Of a stretch of 64,000 nucleotides of DNA, positions 8,251 to 17,648 are shown in pieces (position 1 is the first letter of the stretch; each line of letters begins with the position of its first letter). Source of the stretch: an uncultured bacterium. Lineage in GTDB: Bacteria; Cyanobacteriota; Vampirovibrionia; Gastranaerophilales; Gastranaerophilaceae. The notes beneath the pieces were generated by a model, which made no database searches, was not told where the DNA came from, and saw nothing but the letters and a program-made list of their open reading frames with translations. Where the stretch lies: contig CADCKD010000003.1 of assembly GCA_902801985.1 (NCBI GenBank), positions 1 to 64,000 on the forward strand, written 5' to 3'. The position numbers and the translations under genes are program-made.

Positions 8251-10586
8251 TGTTTAAAACAGTTAAATCAAAAATACTTGCAATAGCAGTAACAATACTG
8301 GCGTTCCTGATGCTTGCTTCGTTGTGCCATGTGTATTTTGCACGAATGAACACAAAGCAGCTTATGGTTCAAAATTACAAATTTTCAATAACCGCAAGCC
8401 CATTCATACAAGATATTAAAAGCAGAATCGTAAGTACGGAAGATAACCTTAAAAGCCTGTCACTAATCGGAAGTCTATATTATAAAACAGACAGGAGTAA
8501 TGATCTGACTGATAGGGTTATTACAAGAATTTTCGAAAATTATCCTCAGACCTTGGGCGGTGGGATTTGGTTCAAACCTTACATACTGGATAAGTCTAAA
8601 AAATATGTTTGTTTCTACGCATTTAGGGATAAAAATAATAAAATTGTAATTGACAGAAATTTTGAAAGCGAAAAATATGATTACCCAAATCAAGAATGGT
8701 ACAAGCAAATAATATCTCAAGTTACACCTGAGCGAAATATAGTATGGTCAAAACCGTATTATGAAAATCAAGGAAGTTACACGACCATGATAACTGCCGG
8801 CACGGGTATATATGTGGACGGAGAACTGGTCGGGATAGTAACCGTAGATTGGGAACTGGATTCTGTTATTGATGAAGTTTCAAAAATGAAACCTTTGGAA
8901 AAAACTTTTTCAATGTATAAAAAAGGCAACGAAATTAAAAACAGCTTTGTACTGTTTGGAAACGTAAAAGATGATTATGTAATTGCAACAAATGACCCGT
9001 ATCTGGATAATGATGCCGTAAGCGGGCACTCATTGAAAGAAATTCCTTGGTATACAAATGCCAATCATTTGTACAATACAACTTACATAACATACCATAA
9101 TAAAAAATATATTCCGTTTGTCAATAAACTAAAAAACGGAATGGTCGTAATAATTTGCCTTCCAAAATCCGGAATGTTCAGGATTGTTGACAAGTTTTAT
9201 ATCATTTTAATTTTGGCAATGCTCGGGATTGCATTGCTTATTCCTGCACTTTTATATTACAGTTTAAATCACTACATAATAAATCCTATTGATAAATTGA
9301 CAGAATTTGCCCATAAAATCGGTAAAGGGGAAGATATTCAAATAAAAATAGAAAAACCTGAAGAATTTGCACAACTTGCCTCAACATTTGATAAGATGAC
9401 AAAAGATATTAAATCAATTACTCAGGAAAGAGCAAAACTCAATTCTGAACTTTCTATCGCAAAATCTATACAGGCTTCAAGTCTGCCAAATGTTTTTCCG
9501 CCATTCCCGGAAAGAAAAGAATTTGACATATATGCTTCAATGGAACCTGCCAAAGAAGTCGGCGGAGATTTTTACGATTTCTTTTTCATTGATGAAACTA
9601 AATTTATGTTTTTAATCGCAGATGTTTCAGGTAAAGGAGTTCCTGCCGCATTATTTATGATGACAGTAAAAACACTTATAAATAACGTTTCACAAATGAA
9701 CTATTCTCCAAAACAGCTTATTGAAATTATAAATAACAAAATATGCCAAACAAATAAACAGGGGCTTTTTGTTACGGTGCTAATGGGAATAACAGATATT
9801 AACACGGGGGAAACAAGTATTATAAATTGCGGACACAACCTGCCGCTTATAAAAAGGCATAATGGGAAATATGAATACATGCAGCTGCAATCAAATATAG
9901 CTTTAGGTGTATTTGAAGATAGTGATTTTGAAATATATGAAACAACCTTAAATCCAGGAGATTTAATATATACCTACACCGACGGAGTAACAGAGGCCAT
10001 AAATGATAATAACGAAGTTTTCGGAGAAGAAAGACTCTGTGATTGTTTAAATAATATCAATAATACAATTCCGTCAGAAATTGCACAAAATGTAAAAAAT
10101 TCAATCAAAGAATATACTAATTCAAATATACAAAGTGATGATATCACAATGTTGATATATAAATATAATGGTTTATCCGACAATATAAAAACATTCAAGC
10201 AAACAGCTATTCAAGAGAATTATAATAAATTTTATAATTGGCTTCATTCAACTTGCAAAGAATGGAATATAAATGAAGAATTAACAAATAAACTTGATAT
10301 GTGCGCAGAAGAAATTTTTGCCAATGTTTCATTCTATGCTTACCCGCCAAAAACCGGAGATATTGAATCTATATTAACCTTAAAAGAAGATTGTATAATT
10401 TTTGAATTCAAAGACGAAGGCCTTGAATATAATCCATTAGAAAAACCTGATCCTGACATAGATTTACCACCGGAAAAACGTCCTATTGGGGGACTGGGAA
10501 TTTATATGGTCAAACAAATGGCAGACAGTATTTTCTATAAAAGAGAAAAAAATCAAAATATTTTAACTATGGTTTTCAAAATATAA
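8250..10586 (+). CDS. Membrane sensor PP2C-type (RsbU/SpoIIE) phosphatase with C-terminal HATPase anti-sigma domain
   Basis: The 778-residue protein has TM1 at about 9-30, a large extracytoplasmic dCache-like region to about 305, TM2 near 312-335 and a HAMP segment. The SpoIIE/PP2C domain (about 400-635) shows GGDFYDFF near 438, ADVSGKG near 457, TDGVTEA near 577 and DDITML near 630. The last 130 residues form an RsbW-like GHKL kinase module: EEIFANVSFYAY near 685, FKDEGLEYNP near 718 and GGLGIYMVKQMAD near 745. One polypeptide thus holds a sensor, the phosphatase and the opposing kinase, with its STAS substrate encoded just upstream. Confidence 0.88.
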   Translation: MFKTVKSKILAIAVTILAFLMLASLCHVYFARMNTKQLMVQNYKFSITASPFIQDIKSRIVSTEDNLKSLSLIGSLYYKTDRSNDLTDRVITRIFENYPQTLGGGIWFKPYILDKSKKYVCFYAFRDKNNKIVIDRNFESEKYDYPNQEWYKQIISQVTPERNIVWSKPYYENQGSYTTMITAGTGIYVDGELVGIVTVDWELDSVIDEVSKMKPLEKTFSMYKKGNEIKNSFVLFGNVKDDYVIATNDPYLDNDAVSGHSLKEIPWYTNANHLYNTTYITYHNKKYIPFVNKLKNGMVVIICLPKSGMFRIVDKFYIILILAMLGIALLIPALLYYSLNHYIINPIDKLTEFAHKIGKGEDIQIKIEKPEEFAQLASTFDKMTKDIKSITQERAKLNSELSIAKSIQASSLPNVFPPFPERKEFDIYASMEPAKEVGGDFYDFFFIDETKFMFLIADVSGKGVPAALFMMTVKTLINNVSQMNYSPKQLIEIINNKICQTNKQGLFVTVLMGITDINTGETSIINCGHNLPLIKRHNGKYEYMQLQSNIALGVFEDSDFEIYETTLNPGDLIYTYTDGVTEAINDNNEVFGEERLCDCLNNINNTIPSEIAQNVKNSIKEYTNSNIQSDDITMLIYKYNGLSDNIKTFKQTAIQENYNKFYNWLHSTCKEWNINEELTNKLDMCAEEIFANVSFYAYPPKTGDIESILTLKEDCIIFEFKDEGLEYNPLEKPDPDIDLPPEKRPIGGLGIYMVKQMADSIFYKREKNQNILTMVFKI

Positions 10587-10615
10587 ATTTACTCGCTTAT
10601 ATTATATTCATAATA

Positions 10616-11509
10616 TTATTTATGTTCATCCGGCACAATATTTGACTCAATATATTTTTGTATTTTTTCAAGATTAGTGCAGCAATCTTTTACCCCAACG
10701 TCATATATAGCTTGCAATTTATTCAAATTCTTTTCAACTCGCTGCATTTTAATTTTTTCACTTGGCCTTAGAGCAATAATTTTACCTTCTTTTTCGTATT
10801 TTCTTATTAAATCCAAAGTTTCATTGTAATTAATGTAAGCACTTTTTGCGGTTTTTATAAATTCAGGATATTTTTTATAAACTAAACCATACGGCATCCA
10901 TGATTTTGTTTTACTATAATCTGCCGGTTTTGTTTGAATTACAATTATTTTCTCATAACCCATATCAAGAGCTTTTTTTAATGGGATTGGATCAGCAACA
11001 GCGCCATCTAAATATTTATTTCCGTTAATTTCTACTAAATTTGATACAAATGGCATAGAGCCCGAAGCTCTTAAATATTCCAAATCTTTAGCGCCATCTT
11101 TTATCTCTACGTATTCAGCCTTACCGCTTTCAACATTTGTAACAACAGCGTAAAACTCTATTTTTGATTTATTATATGTTTCTATATCAAACGGGTCCAA
11201 TTCATAAACAAGCTTATTGAAACAGAAATCTCTGTTCATAACATCACCCGTGGTAATAAGAGAATACAAACCCATATACCTTTTATCCTGTGCATATTTT
11301 AGGTTATATCTTAAGGCCCTGCCTATTTGTTTTGATTTGTAATTTATTCCAAACAAAGCACCTGCAGAAACCCCTATAATAGTATCTACTTTTATATCGT
11401 TTTTCATAAAAACATCTAAAACACCAGCGGTGTATAAACCTCTCATAGCCCCGCCTTCTAGGACTAAAGCTACTTTTTTGCTATTTTTATTTGGAGTTTG
11501 ATTATTCAT
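10616..11509 (-). CDS. Patatin-like phospholipase
   Basis: The 297-residue protein shows the oxyanion loop GGAMRG at 19-24, the nucleophile elbow GVSAG with Ser48, and the DGA motif with Asp168, the catalytic dyad of bacterial patatins. It resembles the YjjU branch, predicted to hydrolyse membrane lipid acyl esters. No signal peptide is seen, so it is probably cytoplasmic or membrane peripheral. It has its own leaderless-type promoter and is divergent from the glycan operon. Confidence 0.85.
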   Translation of the reverse strand: MNNQTPNKNSKKVALVLEGGAMRGLYTAGVLDVFMKNDIKVDTIIGVSAGALFGINYKSKQIGRALRYNLKYAQDKRYMGLYSLITTGDVMNRDFCFNKLVYELDPFDIETYNKSKIEFYAVVTNVESGKAEYVEIKDGAKDLEYLRASGSMPFVSNLVEINGNKYLDGAVADPIPLKKALDMGYEKIIVIQTKPADYSKTKSWMPYGLVYKKYPEFIKTAKSAYINYNETLDLIRKYEKEGKIIALRPSEKIKMQRVEKNLNKLQAIYDVGVKDCCTNLEKIQKYIESNIVPDEHK

Positions 11510-11516
11510 AGGTAAT

Positions 11517-11545
11517 ATATTAAATCAATCTGCTAAAAATGCCAA
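11517..11545 (-). promoter_or_regulatory. Promoter of patatin gene, leaderless arrangement
   Basis: On the minus strand TTGGCA (11545-11540), 17 nt and TAATAT (11522-11517) are followed by 7 nt and the ATG at 11509. No Shine-Dalgarno is present. Confidence 0.55.
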
Positions 11546-11883
11546 AGTATTACATAATAATTTTTCCAAAGTTTTACAAAACATCTATAACTCTCAAGCC
11601 GACTATCCTACAAGCAAAATAATACTCTTATATTTAATATATCTTAATTATACTTTTATTATTAAACATCTTTGTATTAAAATAGATTGGATACAGTTTT
11701 AAAATCAACTATATAAATATAATTGTATTAAAGATATGAGAGAGATTATTGATAATAAAATCAATAAACACACTCACATTGAACATATTTTTTGGAATTA
11801 AGAGAAATTTTATTAGGGAATATATTAATTATTCAATATGATTATGACTTTTGAATCAAAAATTATACGCAGGATAGATAAAA
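11546..11883. other. AT-rich spacer upstream of the glycan operon
   Basis: About 340 nt without a supportable gene. It is very AT-rich and must hold the operon promoter. Only the ribosome site AGGATAG just before 11884 is clear. No tRNA or strong terminator hairpin was seen. Confidence 0.4.
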
Positions 11884-12813
11884 ATGATTAAACTAACTGA
11901 AAAAATATTTTCAATTACAGACTATAATGAGACCCATAAACAAATTACTATTCTGGGGCTAAAAATAAAATTCCCAAAAGCCGAATATATAAAACTGCAG
12001 CAAAATAAGGACTTTTACTATTACAAAAAAGCTAAAATCGATATTACTCAAATTCCGCCTGCAAAAGGACAAATAAGAGATATACAACTGGCCAATTTAG
12101 CTTTATTAAAAGAGCTTGATTATGTTTGCAAAGAAAGCGGGCTAAAATATTGGCTGGTTTTTGGTTCTTTATTAGGGGCCGTCAGACATAAGGGATTTAT
12201 TCCGTGGGATGATGACATAGATGTTGGCATGATGAGAAAAGATTATGAACAGATAATAAATTCTTTTAATAAATATTCAAGGAATACTGATATCTATGCA
12301 GAATATGTATATCAAGGGAAATCACAAACAATTATCAAAGTAAAACATAAAAAATGCCCATTTCTTTTTGTGGACATTTTCCCGCATGATTATGCAAATT
12401 CAATTGACACAAAAGAAAACCGAATTCTAAAGACGAAAAAACTAATTGAGTTGAGGAAAAGACTGAACAAAGATAAATCTATAGATAACGTAGAAAAAGT
12501 TCTTGGTAGAGTAAAAAAACTCAATTCAGAAATAATTCCGGATACGTATATAGAACAAAGCGATATACAATGTGGTTTAGAATATTCATACACAGAGCCA
12601 ATATGGGTTCATTCATACGATACAATATTTCCGCTTAAAGAAATATTGTTTGAAGACTTTAATGCAATGTGTATGAATAAACCTGAGCAATATTTGTCCG
12701 ATATTTATGGAAATTATATGGAATATCCGAAAAAATTCGGTTTTGGGCATAGCATGTATATGACTTTATCAGAAGAAAACAAACAACATATCAAAGAAAT
12801 TACAAAGGGATAA
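11884..12813 (+). CDS. LicD-family phosphotransferase 1
   Basis: The 309-residue protein carries the LicD core: LVFGSLLGAVRHKGFIPWDDDIDVGM (about 91-116), with the GS motif at 94-95 and acidic residues Asp109-111 and Asp113 of the nucleotidyltransferase-like fold. LicD proteins move phosphocholine, phosphoethanolamine or a related phospho-alcohol from a CDP donor onto surface sugars. An N-terminal segment TILGLKIKF at 22-30 precedes the core and recurs in two other operon proteins. It is the first gene of the operon. The next LicD begins 2 nt after its stop. Confidence 0.85.
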   Translation: MIKLTEKIFSITDYNETHKQITILGLKIKFPKAEYIKLQQNKDFYYYKKAKIDITQIPPAKGQIRDIQLANLALLKELDYVCKESGLKYWLVFGSLLGAVRHKGFIPWDDDIDVGMMRKDYEQIINSFNKYSRNTDIYAEYVYQGKSQTIIKVKHKKCPFLFVDIFPHDYANSIDTKENRILKTKKLIELRKRLNKDKSIDNVEKVLGRVKKLNSEIIPDTYIEQSDIQCGLEYSYTEPIWVHSYDTIFPLKEILFEDFNAMCMNKPEQYLSDIYGNYMEYPKKFGFGHSMYMTLSEENKQHIKEITKG

Positions 12814-12815
12814 AA

Positions 12816-13733
12816 ATGAAATTTTTTGAAATTACATATGACGAAAATACAATGCACAAAGTATATAATATATTGGGGATAAAAATTTCCCAAAAAGATA
12901 AAATGGGGATATTAAGGGCAGAAAAAGAGTATTTACGCAATGCTATTAATAAAATCGGAGCCGACAAAATGCCGCCTGCTACAGGAGAACTTCGACAATG
13001 GCAGCTTGAATTGCTCGAATTATTGAAAACATTTGACAAAATATGCAGAGAAAATAGCGTTCAATATTGGCTTGATTTCGGGACATTGCTAGGGGCAATA
13101 AGACACAAAGGTTTTATTCCTTGGGATGATGATGTTGACACAAGTATGCTAATTTCTGATTTAGATAAAATTCTACCGATATTAGAAGAATATTTTAAAA
13201 ATACAGACTTCATAATCAGAAAACGCGCACAAACCTGTAACAATTTTCAAATAAGAATACGTCACAAACAATACAACTTAGGCATAGATATTTTCCCTGT
13301 ATACAAATATCCGGAAAACAATTTGACAGAGGAAATAAGAAACGAAATTACAGAGAAAATAATTAAAGCAAGAAAAATTTTTGAAAAGAAATACAATTAC
13401 AAAAATATGCCTGAAACATTAAAAGAAAAAGCAATAAATGACATTACAACTATTCAAAATAGTATGATAATACCTCAAAATAAATGCATACCGGACAAAC
13501 CTATTTTGTTTCACGGCATAGAATTTCCATATGAAGAGGGGTATTATGTAATGCCTAATGATGAAATCTTTCCATTAAAAGAAACATACTTCGAAAATTT
13601 AAAATTGTACATTCCAAATAAATATGAACAATATCTATCAAATTTGTGGAAAAATTGGAATGAGATACCTAGTTCAATTTGTATTTTTGAGCATTACTAT
13701 AAAAATTATAAAAATAATTATGAGGAGGAATAA
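12816..13733 (+). CDS. LicD-family phosphotransferase 2
   Basis: A 305-residue paralogue of the preceding gene with the same plan: NILGIKISQK at about 18-27, then WLDFGTLLGAIRHKGFIPWDDDVD (about 85-108) with Asp104-106 and Asp108. GT replaces GS at residues 89-90, a conservative change in the active-site loop. Two adjacent, clearly diverged copies suggest two acceptors or two transferred groups. It overlaps the aminotransferase as TAATG. Donor chemistry cannot be read from the sequence. Confidence 0.85.
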   Translation: MKFFEITYDENTMHKVYNILGIKISQKDKMGILRAEKEYLRNAINKIGADKMPPATGELRQWQLELLELLKTFDKICRENSVQYWLDFGTLLGAIRHKGFIPWDDDVDTSMLISDLDKILPILEEYFKNTDFIIRKRAQTCNNFQIRIRHKQYNLGIDIFPVYKYPENNLTEEIRNEITEKIIKARKIFEKKYNYKNMPETLKEKAINDITTIQNSMIIPQNKCIPDKPILFHGIEFPYEEGYYVMPNDEIFPLKETYFENLKLYIPNKYEQYLSNLWKNWNEIPSSICIFEHYYKNYKNNYEEE

Positions 13734-14839
13734 TGGGTAAATTATTTACATGCGGTCCAGTACAGATGTATCCGAGTACCGCAACAATAAGAGCAAAAGG
13801 ATTTATACATTTCAGAACAACACAATATGGCGATATGGTAAAAGATACATTACGCAGGTTATCAAATTTGTTGGGGAACCACGAAGAATATGCAACCATT
13901 TATCTTGCTTCTTCCGGAACAGGCGCAATGGAAGCGACAGTTGAGAATTGTATGGGGATAGGTGACAAGGCTTTGGTTGTAAACGGTGGAGGATTTGGCA
14001 AAAGATTTTGCGAATTATTAAATTACCACAATGTACCATATGATTCTATAGATTTAAAATGGAATGAAGAACTTACGCAAGAGCATTTAAAACCGTATGA
14101 GAACAAAGGATATACTGCACTATTTGTAAATATGCACGAAACAACATCCGGTCAATTATATAATATGCAAATGCTTTCTGATTTTTGCAAAAGAAATAAC
14201 TTATATTTTATAGTAGATGCAATAAGCGCATTTCTTGCTGATGAATATAATATGGAAAAACTTGGTGTTGATTTAACAATAATAAGTTCACAAAAAGGTT
14301 TGTGCTGTTCTCCTGGATGCGCGATTGTATCCTTCAGTAAAAGAATGATTGATAAATTGTACAGTGATAATACATTAACACCATCAAAGTACTTTGATTT
14401 TAAAGACTACCTAAGAGGAAATATTGACAGAGGTCAAACACCATATACACCCCCTGTTTTAGTTATGTATGAAATTCAAGATATGCTTAATATGATTGAC
14501 AACGAAGGCGGTTTGAGCGGAAGACTAAAAATTGTGAAAGAAAAATGTGAATATTTTAGAGGAAAGGTAAAAGAAATTGGGCTTACAATTCCTGATTATC
14601 CTCTATCAAATATGATCACACCAATATGGTTTGAAGAAGTCAGCGCTTATGATGTTATTCAGGTTCTAAAAGACAAGTACGAGATGTATGTAAATCCTTG
14701 TGGAGGAGAACTGGCTACAAAACTATTGCGTGTATCACATTTAGGAAACACGAATCTATCTGATTTTGACGAATTGATAGAAAAAATTCAATTATCTGTT
14801 CAAGAAATTAAAGAAAAACAATTACAAGGAGTTTTATAA
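13733..14839 (+). CDS. Class V PLP aminotransferase (2-aminoethylphosphonate transaminase-like)
   Basis: The 368-residue fold-type I enzyme has CGPVQMYP at the N-terminus, ASSGTGAMEATVEN (59-72) for phosphate binding, VDAISAF with the PLP-ring Asp162, and SSQKGL with Schiff-base Lys188. This is the alanine-glyoxylate/PhnW branch. A strong GAGGAGG precedes the start. Placed before a TagD-like cytidylyltransferase, it probably makes an amino group on a small phosphorylated carbon unit (2-aminoethylphosphonate, or a serinol-phosphate-like compound), which is then CDP-activated. No PEP mutase or phosphonopyruvate decarboxylase is in the window, so phosphonate chemistry is unproven. Confidence 0.78.
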   Translation: MGKLFTCGPVQMYPSTATIRAKGFIHFRTTQYGDMVKDTLRRLSNLLGNHEEYATIYLASSGTGAMEATVENCMGIGDKALVVNGGGFGKRFCELLNYHNVPYDSIDLKWNEELTQEHLKPYENKGYTALFVNMHETTSGQLYNMQMLSDFCKRNNLYFIVDAISAFLADEYNMEKLGVDLTIISSQKGLCCSPGCAIVSFSKRMIDKLYSDNTLTPSKYFDFKDYLRGNIDRGQTPYTPPVLVMYEIQDMLNMIDNEGGLSGRLKIVKEKCEYFRGKVKEIGLTIPDYPLSNMITPIWFEEVSAYDVIQVLKDKYEMYVNPCGGELATKLLRVSHLGNTNLSDFDELIEKIQLSVQEIKEKQLQGVL

Positions 14840-15321
14840 TGATAGGGAACAAAACAGTAGTTTATACATCGGGAACATTTGATATGTTACATGTCAATCA
14901 TTTAAAAATGATTGAGTACGCAAGAGCGTTAGGGGATATTTTGATAGTCGGAGTCAATACAGATGAGCTTGTTGCAAGCTACAAGTCAACTCCGATAATC
15001 CCGTTTGAAGAAAGGATTGCGCTGATGAAGGCAATCAAAGGACCGGATATAGTTATTCCTCAACGTTCATTAGACCATACAGATAAAGTTGCTAAACTCA
15101 ATTTTGACATATTTGTAGTTGGGGATGACTGGGTCGGCAAATATGATTATTTGAAAGATATGGGAGTAGATGTAGTGTACTTCCCTTATGGTGCAGGTAT
15201 AAGTTCTTCGAGTCTGAAGAAAAGAATTTATAATAACTATAAAAAATTACAGGAAAAAGTGGACAACCATTTGCCTATTGATGCAGAAACCAAGGAGACA
15301 GGTAGTGCTTACCAAGAATGA
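14839..15321 (+). CDS. TagD-like cytidylyltransferase
   Basis: The 160-residue nucleotidyltransferase has the glycerol-3-phosphate cytidylyltransferase layout: TSGTFDMLHVNH (10-21), then a central GDDWVGKYD (95-103) and ISSSSLKKR (121-129). The HxGH motif reads HVNH, with Asn in place of Gly. It would activate a phospho-alcohol or phosphonate with CTP for use by the LicD proteins or the TagF domain. It is coupled to the aminotransferase by TAATG and overlaps the next gene by 17 bp. CDP-glycerol is the default product, and an amino-alcohol donor is a serious alternative. Confidence 0.8.
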   Translation: MIGNKTVVYTSGTFDMLHVNHLKMIEYARALGDILIVGVNTDELVASYKSTPIIPFEERIALMKAIKGPDIVIPQRSLDHTDKVAKLNFDIFVVGDDWVGKYDYLKDMGVDVVYFPYGAGISSSSLKKRIYNNYKKLQEKVDNHLPIDAETKETGSAYQE

Positions 15322-17632
15322 TAATTACAATTACAATATAGATTTAGTATATTTATGGGTTGATGGCAAAGATGCTAATTTTATTGCACAAAAAAAATAT
15401 TGGCAACAGCAAATGCATGTATCTCTTACTGAAGATACGAATAATGCTCGTTTTGTCGATAATGAAGAACTTAGATATTCCTTAAGATCTGTTGCAAAAA
15501 ATGCACCTTGGATACATAAAATTTTTATAGTTACAAACGGACAAGTACCTTCATGGCTTGATCCAACCAATCCGAAAATAAAACTTATTAATCTTAACCA
15601 AATAATGCCCAAAGAAGCATTACCAACATTCAACAGCTGCGCAATTGAATTTTGCATTCATAACATTCCTGAGCTATCAGAGCATTTTCTGCTCGCAAAT
15701 GATGATTGTTTTATAAATAAACCAATTAGCCCGAGTTTCTTCTTTGATAATAAAGGACGCCCTATATTCAGACTAAAGAAAGTACACATCACAAATAAAA
15801 GACTCTATGTAAGTCAATATGCCCGTTCTCTATATAATAGTTTTAAATTAATAAATAAAAAATATAATAAAAATTTCGAGTATATGGAACCTCATCATAA
15901 TATTGATGCATATACCATAAGCGGATGCCGTGATTGCGAAAAAGCGTTTTCAAAAGAATATAATGACGTTATAATGTCAAAATTTCGCAATGAAACAATC
16001 CAAAGGATAATTATTGCTCTATATCTAAAAATGCAGAAAAAAGCAACAATAAAATTAGTAAAAGACTGTGCATTTTCAATAAAAAGTGAGTCCGGTTATT
16101 TTGATATTTCTTCTTATAATTATATGATTAAGCAAATATTTTTTAAAAATCCGTGCCTTTTATGTATAAATGACGAACCGGGGGTACTGGACAATGAAAG
16201 AAAGGGATTTCGACTACTTTTAGAAAGCATTTACCCCGATAAACAATTATGGGAAAAAGATGAGGATAATATTGAATTAAAAGAAAAAGCAACAGAACTT
16301 TTAAAATCAAAAAGAAGTTTTTTAGTAAAAGAATTTATACGAATTTTCTTAAAAAATATTTTTTCAGTCGCAAATGACAGCATTGATGGTGTCCCTTTAA
16401 AAATAATTAAAATTTTGGGTATACAATTAAAAATTGATCTTCTTAACCGACGAAATATAGAAAAAAATTATGAAAAAATAATTAAAAAACTTAGAAAAAA
16501 AGTAAAAACACAAAAAATTAAAGTAGCCTTTCTGGTATCCGAAAACTCAAAATGGGGATATCAATCACTGTATGATTTATTTGCAAAATCAGATATATTT
16601 GAGCCTATTGTTTTAATAACATTACTAACAAGTGTACATGAGGGTCGTGATACTACCAGAAATAATACTCAAGAGAATTATGAATTCTTCAAAAACAGAG
16701 GAATGAATGTTGATTATCTTTACAAGAATAATAAATATAGAAGTTTAGAACGGTTTAAGCCGGATATTGTTTTTTATGAACAGCCTTGGGATATAGAAAG
16801 AAAATACAGACCGAGAGCAGTTTCAAAATATGCTCTAACAGCGTATTGTTCATATAGCTATGAAATTTTAGATGATACAGATAATTATTTCAATAATTTC
16901 CACGGATATTTATACAAATATTTTATAGAACACGAACTTAATCATAAAAGATATATCAATTACAGCTCACTGGCGGAGAACAATTGCGTAATTGTCGGAT
17001 ACCCAAAACTGGATGCATACTTAAAGCCAATGAAAGCTGTACATCCTGCGTGGAAAGAACCTGAAAAAATAAAAGTAATTTATGCTCCGCATCATTCATT
17101 TGATAATTCATTAAAACTTGCAACTTTTGATAAAAATCATGATTTTATTTTAAAACTTGCAAAATCTCATCCGGAAACGACATGGATATTCAAACCTCAT
17201 CCGAGATTAAAATTTGCACTTATGAAAATGAATCTTATGACAGAAGCAGAAATTGACAAATATTATGAAGAATGGGGGAAAATAGGAACAGTATACGCTC
17301 AAGGAGATTACATTGATATATTCAAATCATCAGATGCGATGATAACAGATTGCTTATCTTTTTTAGCAGAATATTTGCCATCACAAAAGCCATTAATAAG
17401 ATTAATTAATCCCGCATCAAAATCATTGAATGAACTTGGGGAAAAGGTTGTCAGTGAATATTACAAAGCACATAATGACAGAGAATTGGAAGAAATATTT
17501 AAAGAAGTAGTATTAAATAAAAATGATTATAACAAATCTCAAAGATACAATTTAATCAAAGAAATTTTTGACTCTAACAATTCTTCAGCATCAAAAATTT
17601 ATAATTATTTAAAAGAAAAGATTGAAAATTAA
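15305..17632 (+). CDS. Stealth-TagF fusion: putative polymer-forming phosphotransferase
   Basis: About 775 residues. The N-terminal Stealth domain shows CR1 (IDLVYLWVDG, about 12-21) and CR2 (DNEELRYSLRS onward, HFLLANDDCF near 122-131), the hexose-1-phosphate transferase family. From about residue 405 to 760 it turns into a CDP-glycerol glycerophosphotransferase (TagF) domain, with YAPHHSFDNS, FKPHPR and a SDAMITDCLSF segment near the C-terminus. The GTG start is chosen because AAGGAG sits 7 nt upstream, while ATG/TTG options at 15278-15283 lack a ribosome site. A linker motif ILGIQLKI at about 370-377 echoes the LicD proteins. No signal peptide is seen, so a cytoplasmic or membrane-peripheral polymerase is likely. 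Confidence 0.82.
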   Translation: MLTKNDNYNYNIDLVYLWVDGKDANFIAQKKYWQQQMHVSLTEDTNNARFVDNEELRYSLRSVAKNAPWIHKIFIVTNGQVPSWLDPTNPKIKLINLNQIMPKEALPTFNSCAIEFCIHNIPELSEHFLLANDDCFINKPISPSFFFDNKGRPIFRLKKVHITNKRLYVSQYARSLYNSFKLINKKYNKNFEYMEPHHNIDAYTISGCRDCEKAFSKEYNDVIMSKFRNETIQRIIIALYLKMQKKATIKLVKDCAFSIKSESGYFDISSYNYMIKQIFFKNPCLLCINDEPGVLDNERKGFRLLLESIYPDKQLWEKDEDNIELKEKATELLKSKRSFLVKEFIRIFLKNIFSVANDSIDGVPLKIIKILGIQLKIDLLNRRNIEKNYEKIIKKLRKKVKTQKIKVAFLVSENSKWGYQSLYDLFAKSDIFEPIVLITLLTSVHEGRDTTRNNTQENYEFFKNRGMNVDYLYKNNKYRSLERFKPDIVFYEQPWDIERKYRPRAVSKYALTAYCSYSYEILDDTDNYFNNFHGYLYKYFIEHELNHKRYINYSSLAENNCVIVGYPKLDAYLKPMKAVHPAWKEPEKIKVIYAPHHSFDNSLKLATFDKNHDFILKLAKSHPETTWIFKPHPRLKFALMKMNLMTEAEIDKYYEEWGKIGTVYAQGDYIDIFKSSDAMITDCLSFLAEYLPSQKPLIRLINPASKSLNELGEKVVSEYYKAHNDRELEEIFKEVVLNKNDYNKSQRYNLIKEIFDSNNSSASKIYNYLKEKIEN

Positions 17633-17648
17633 TAAAAGGTCCTTAATT

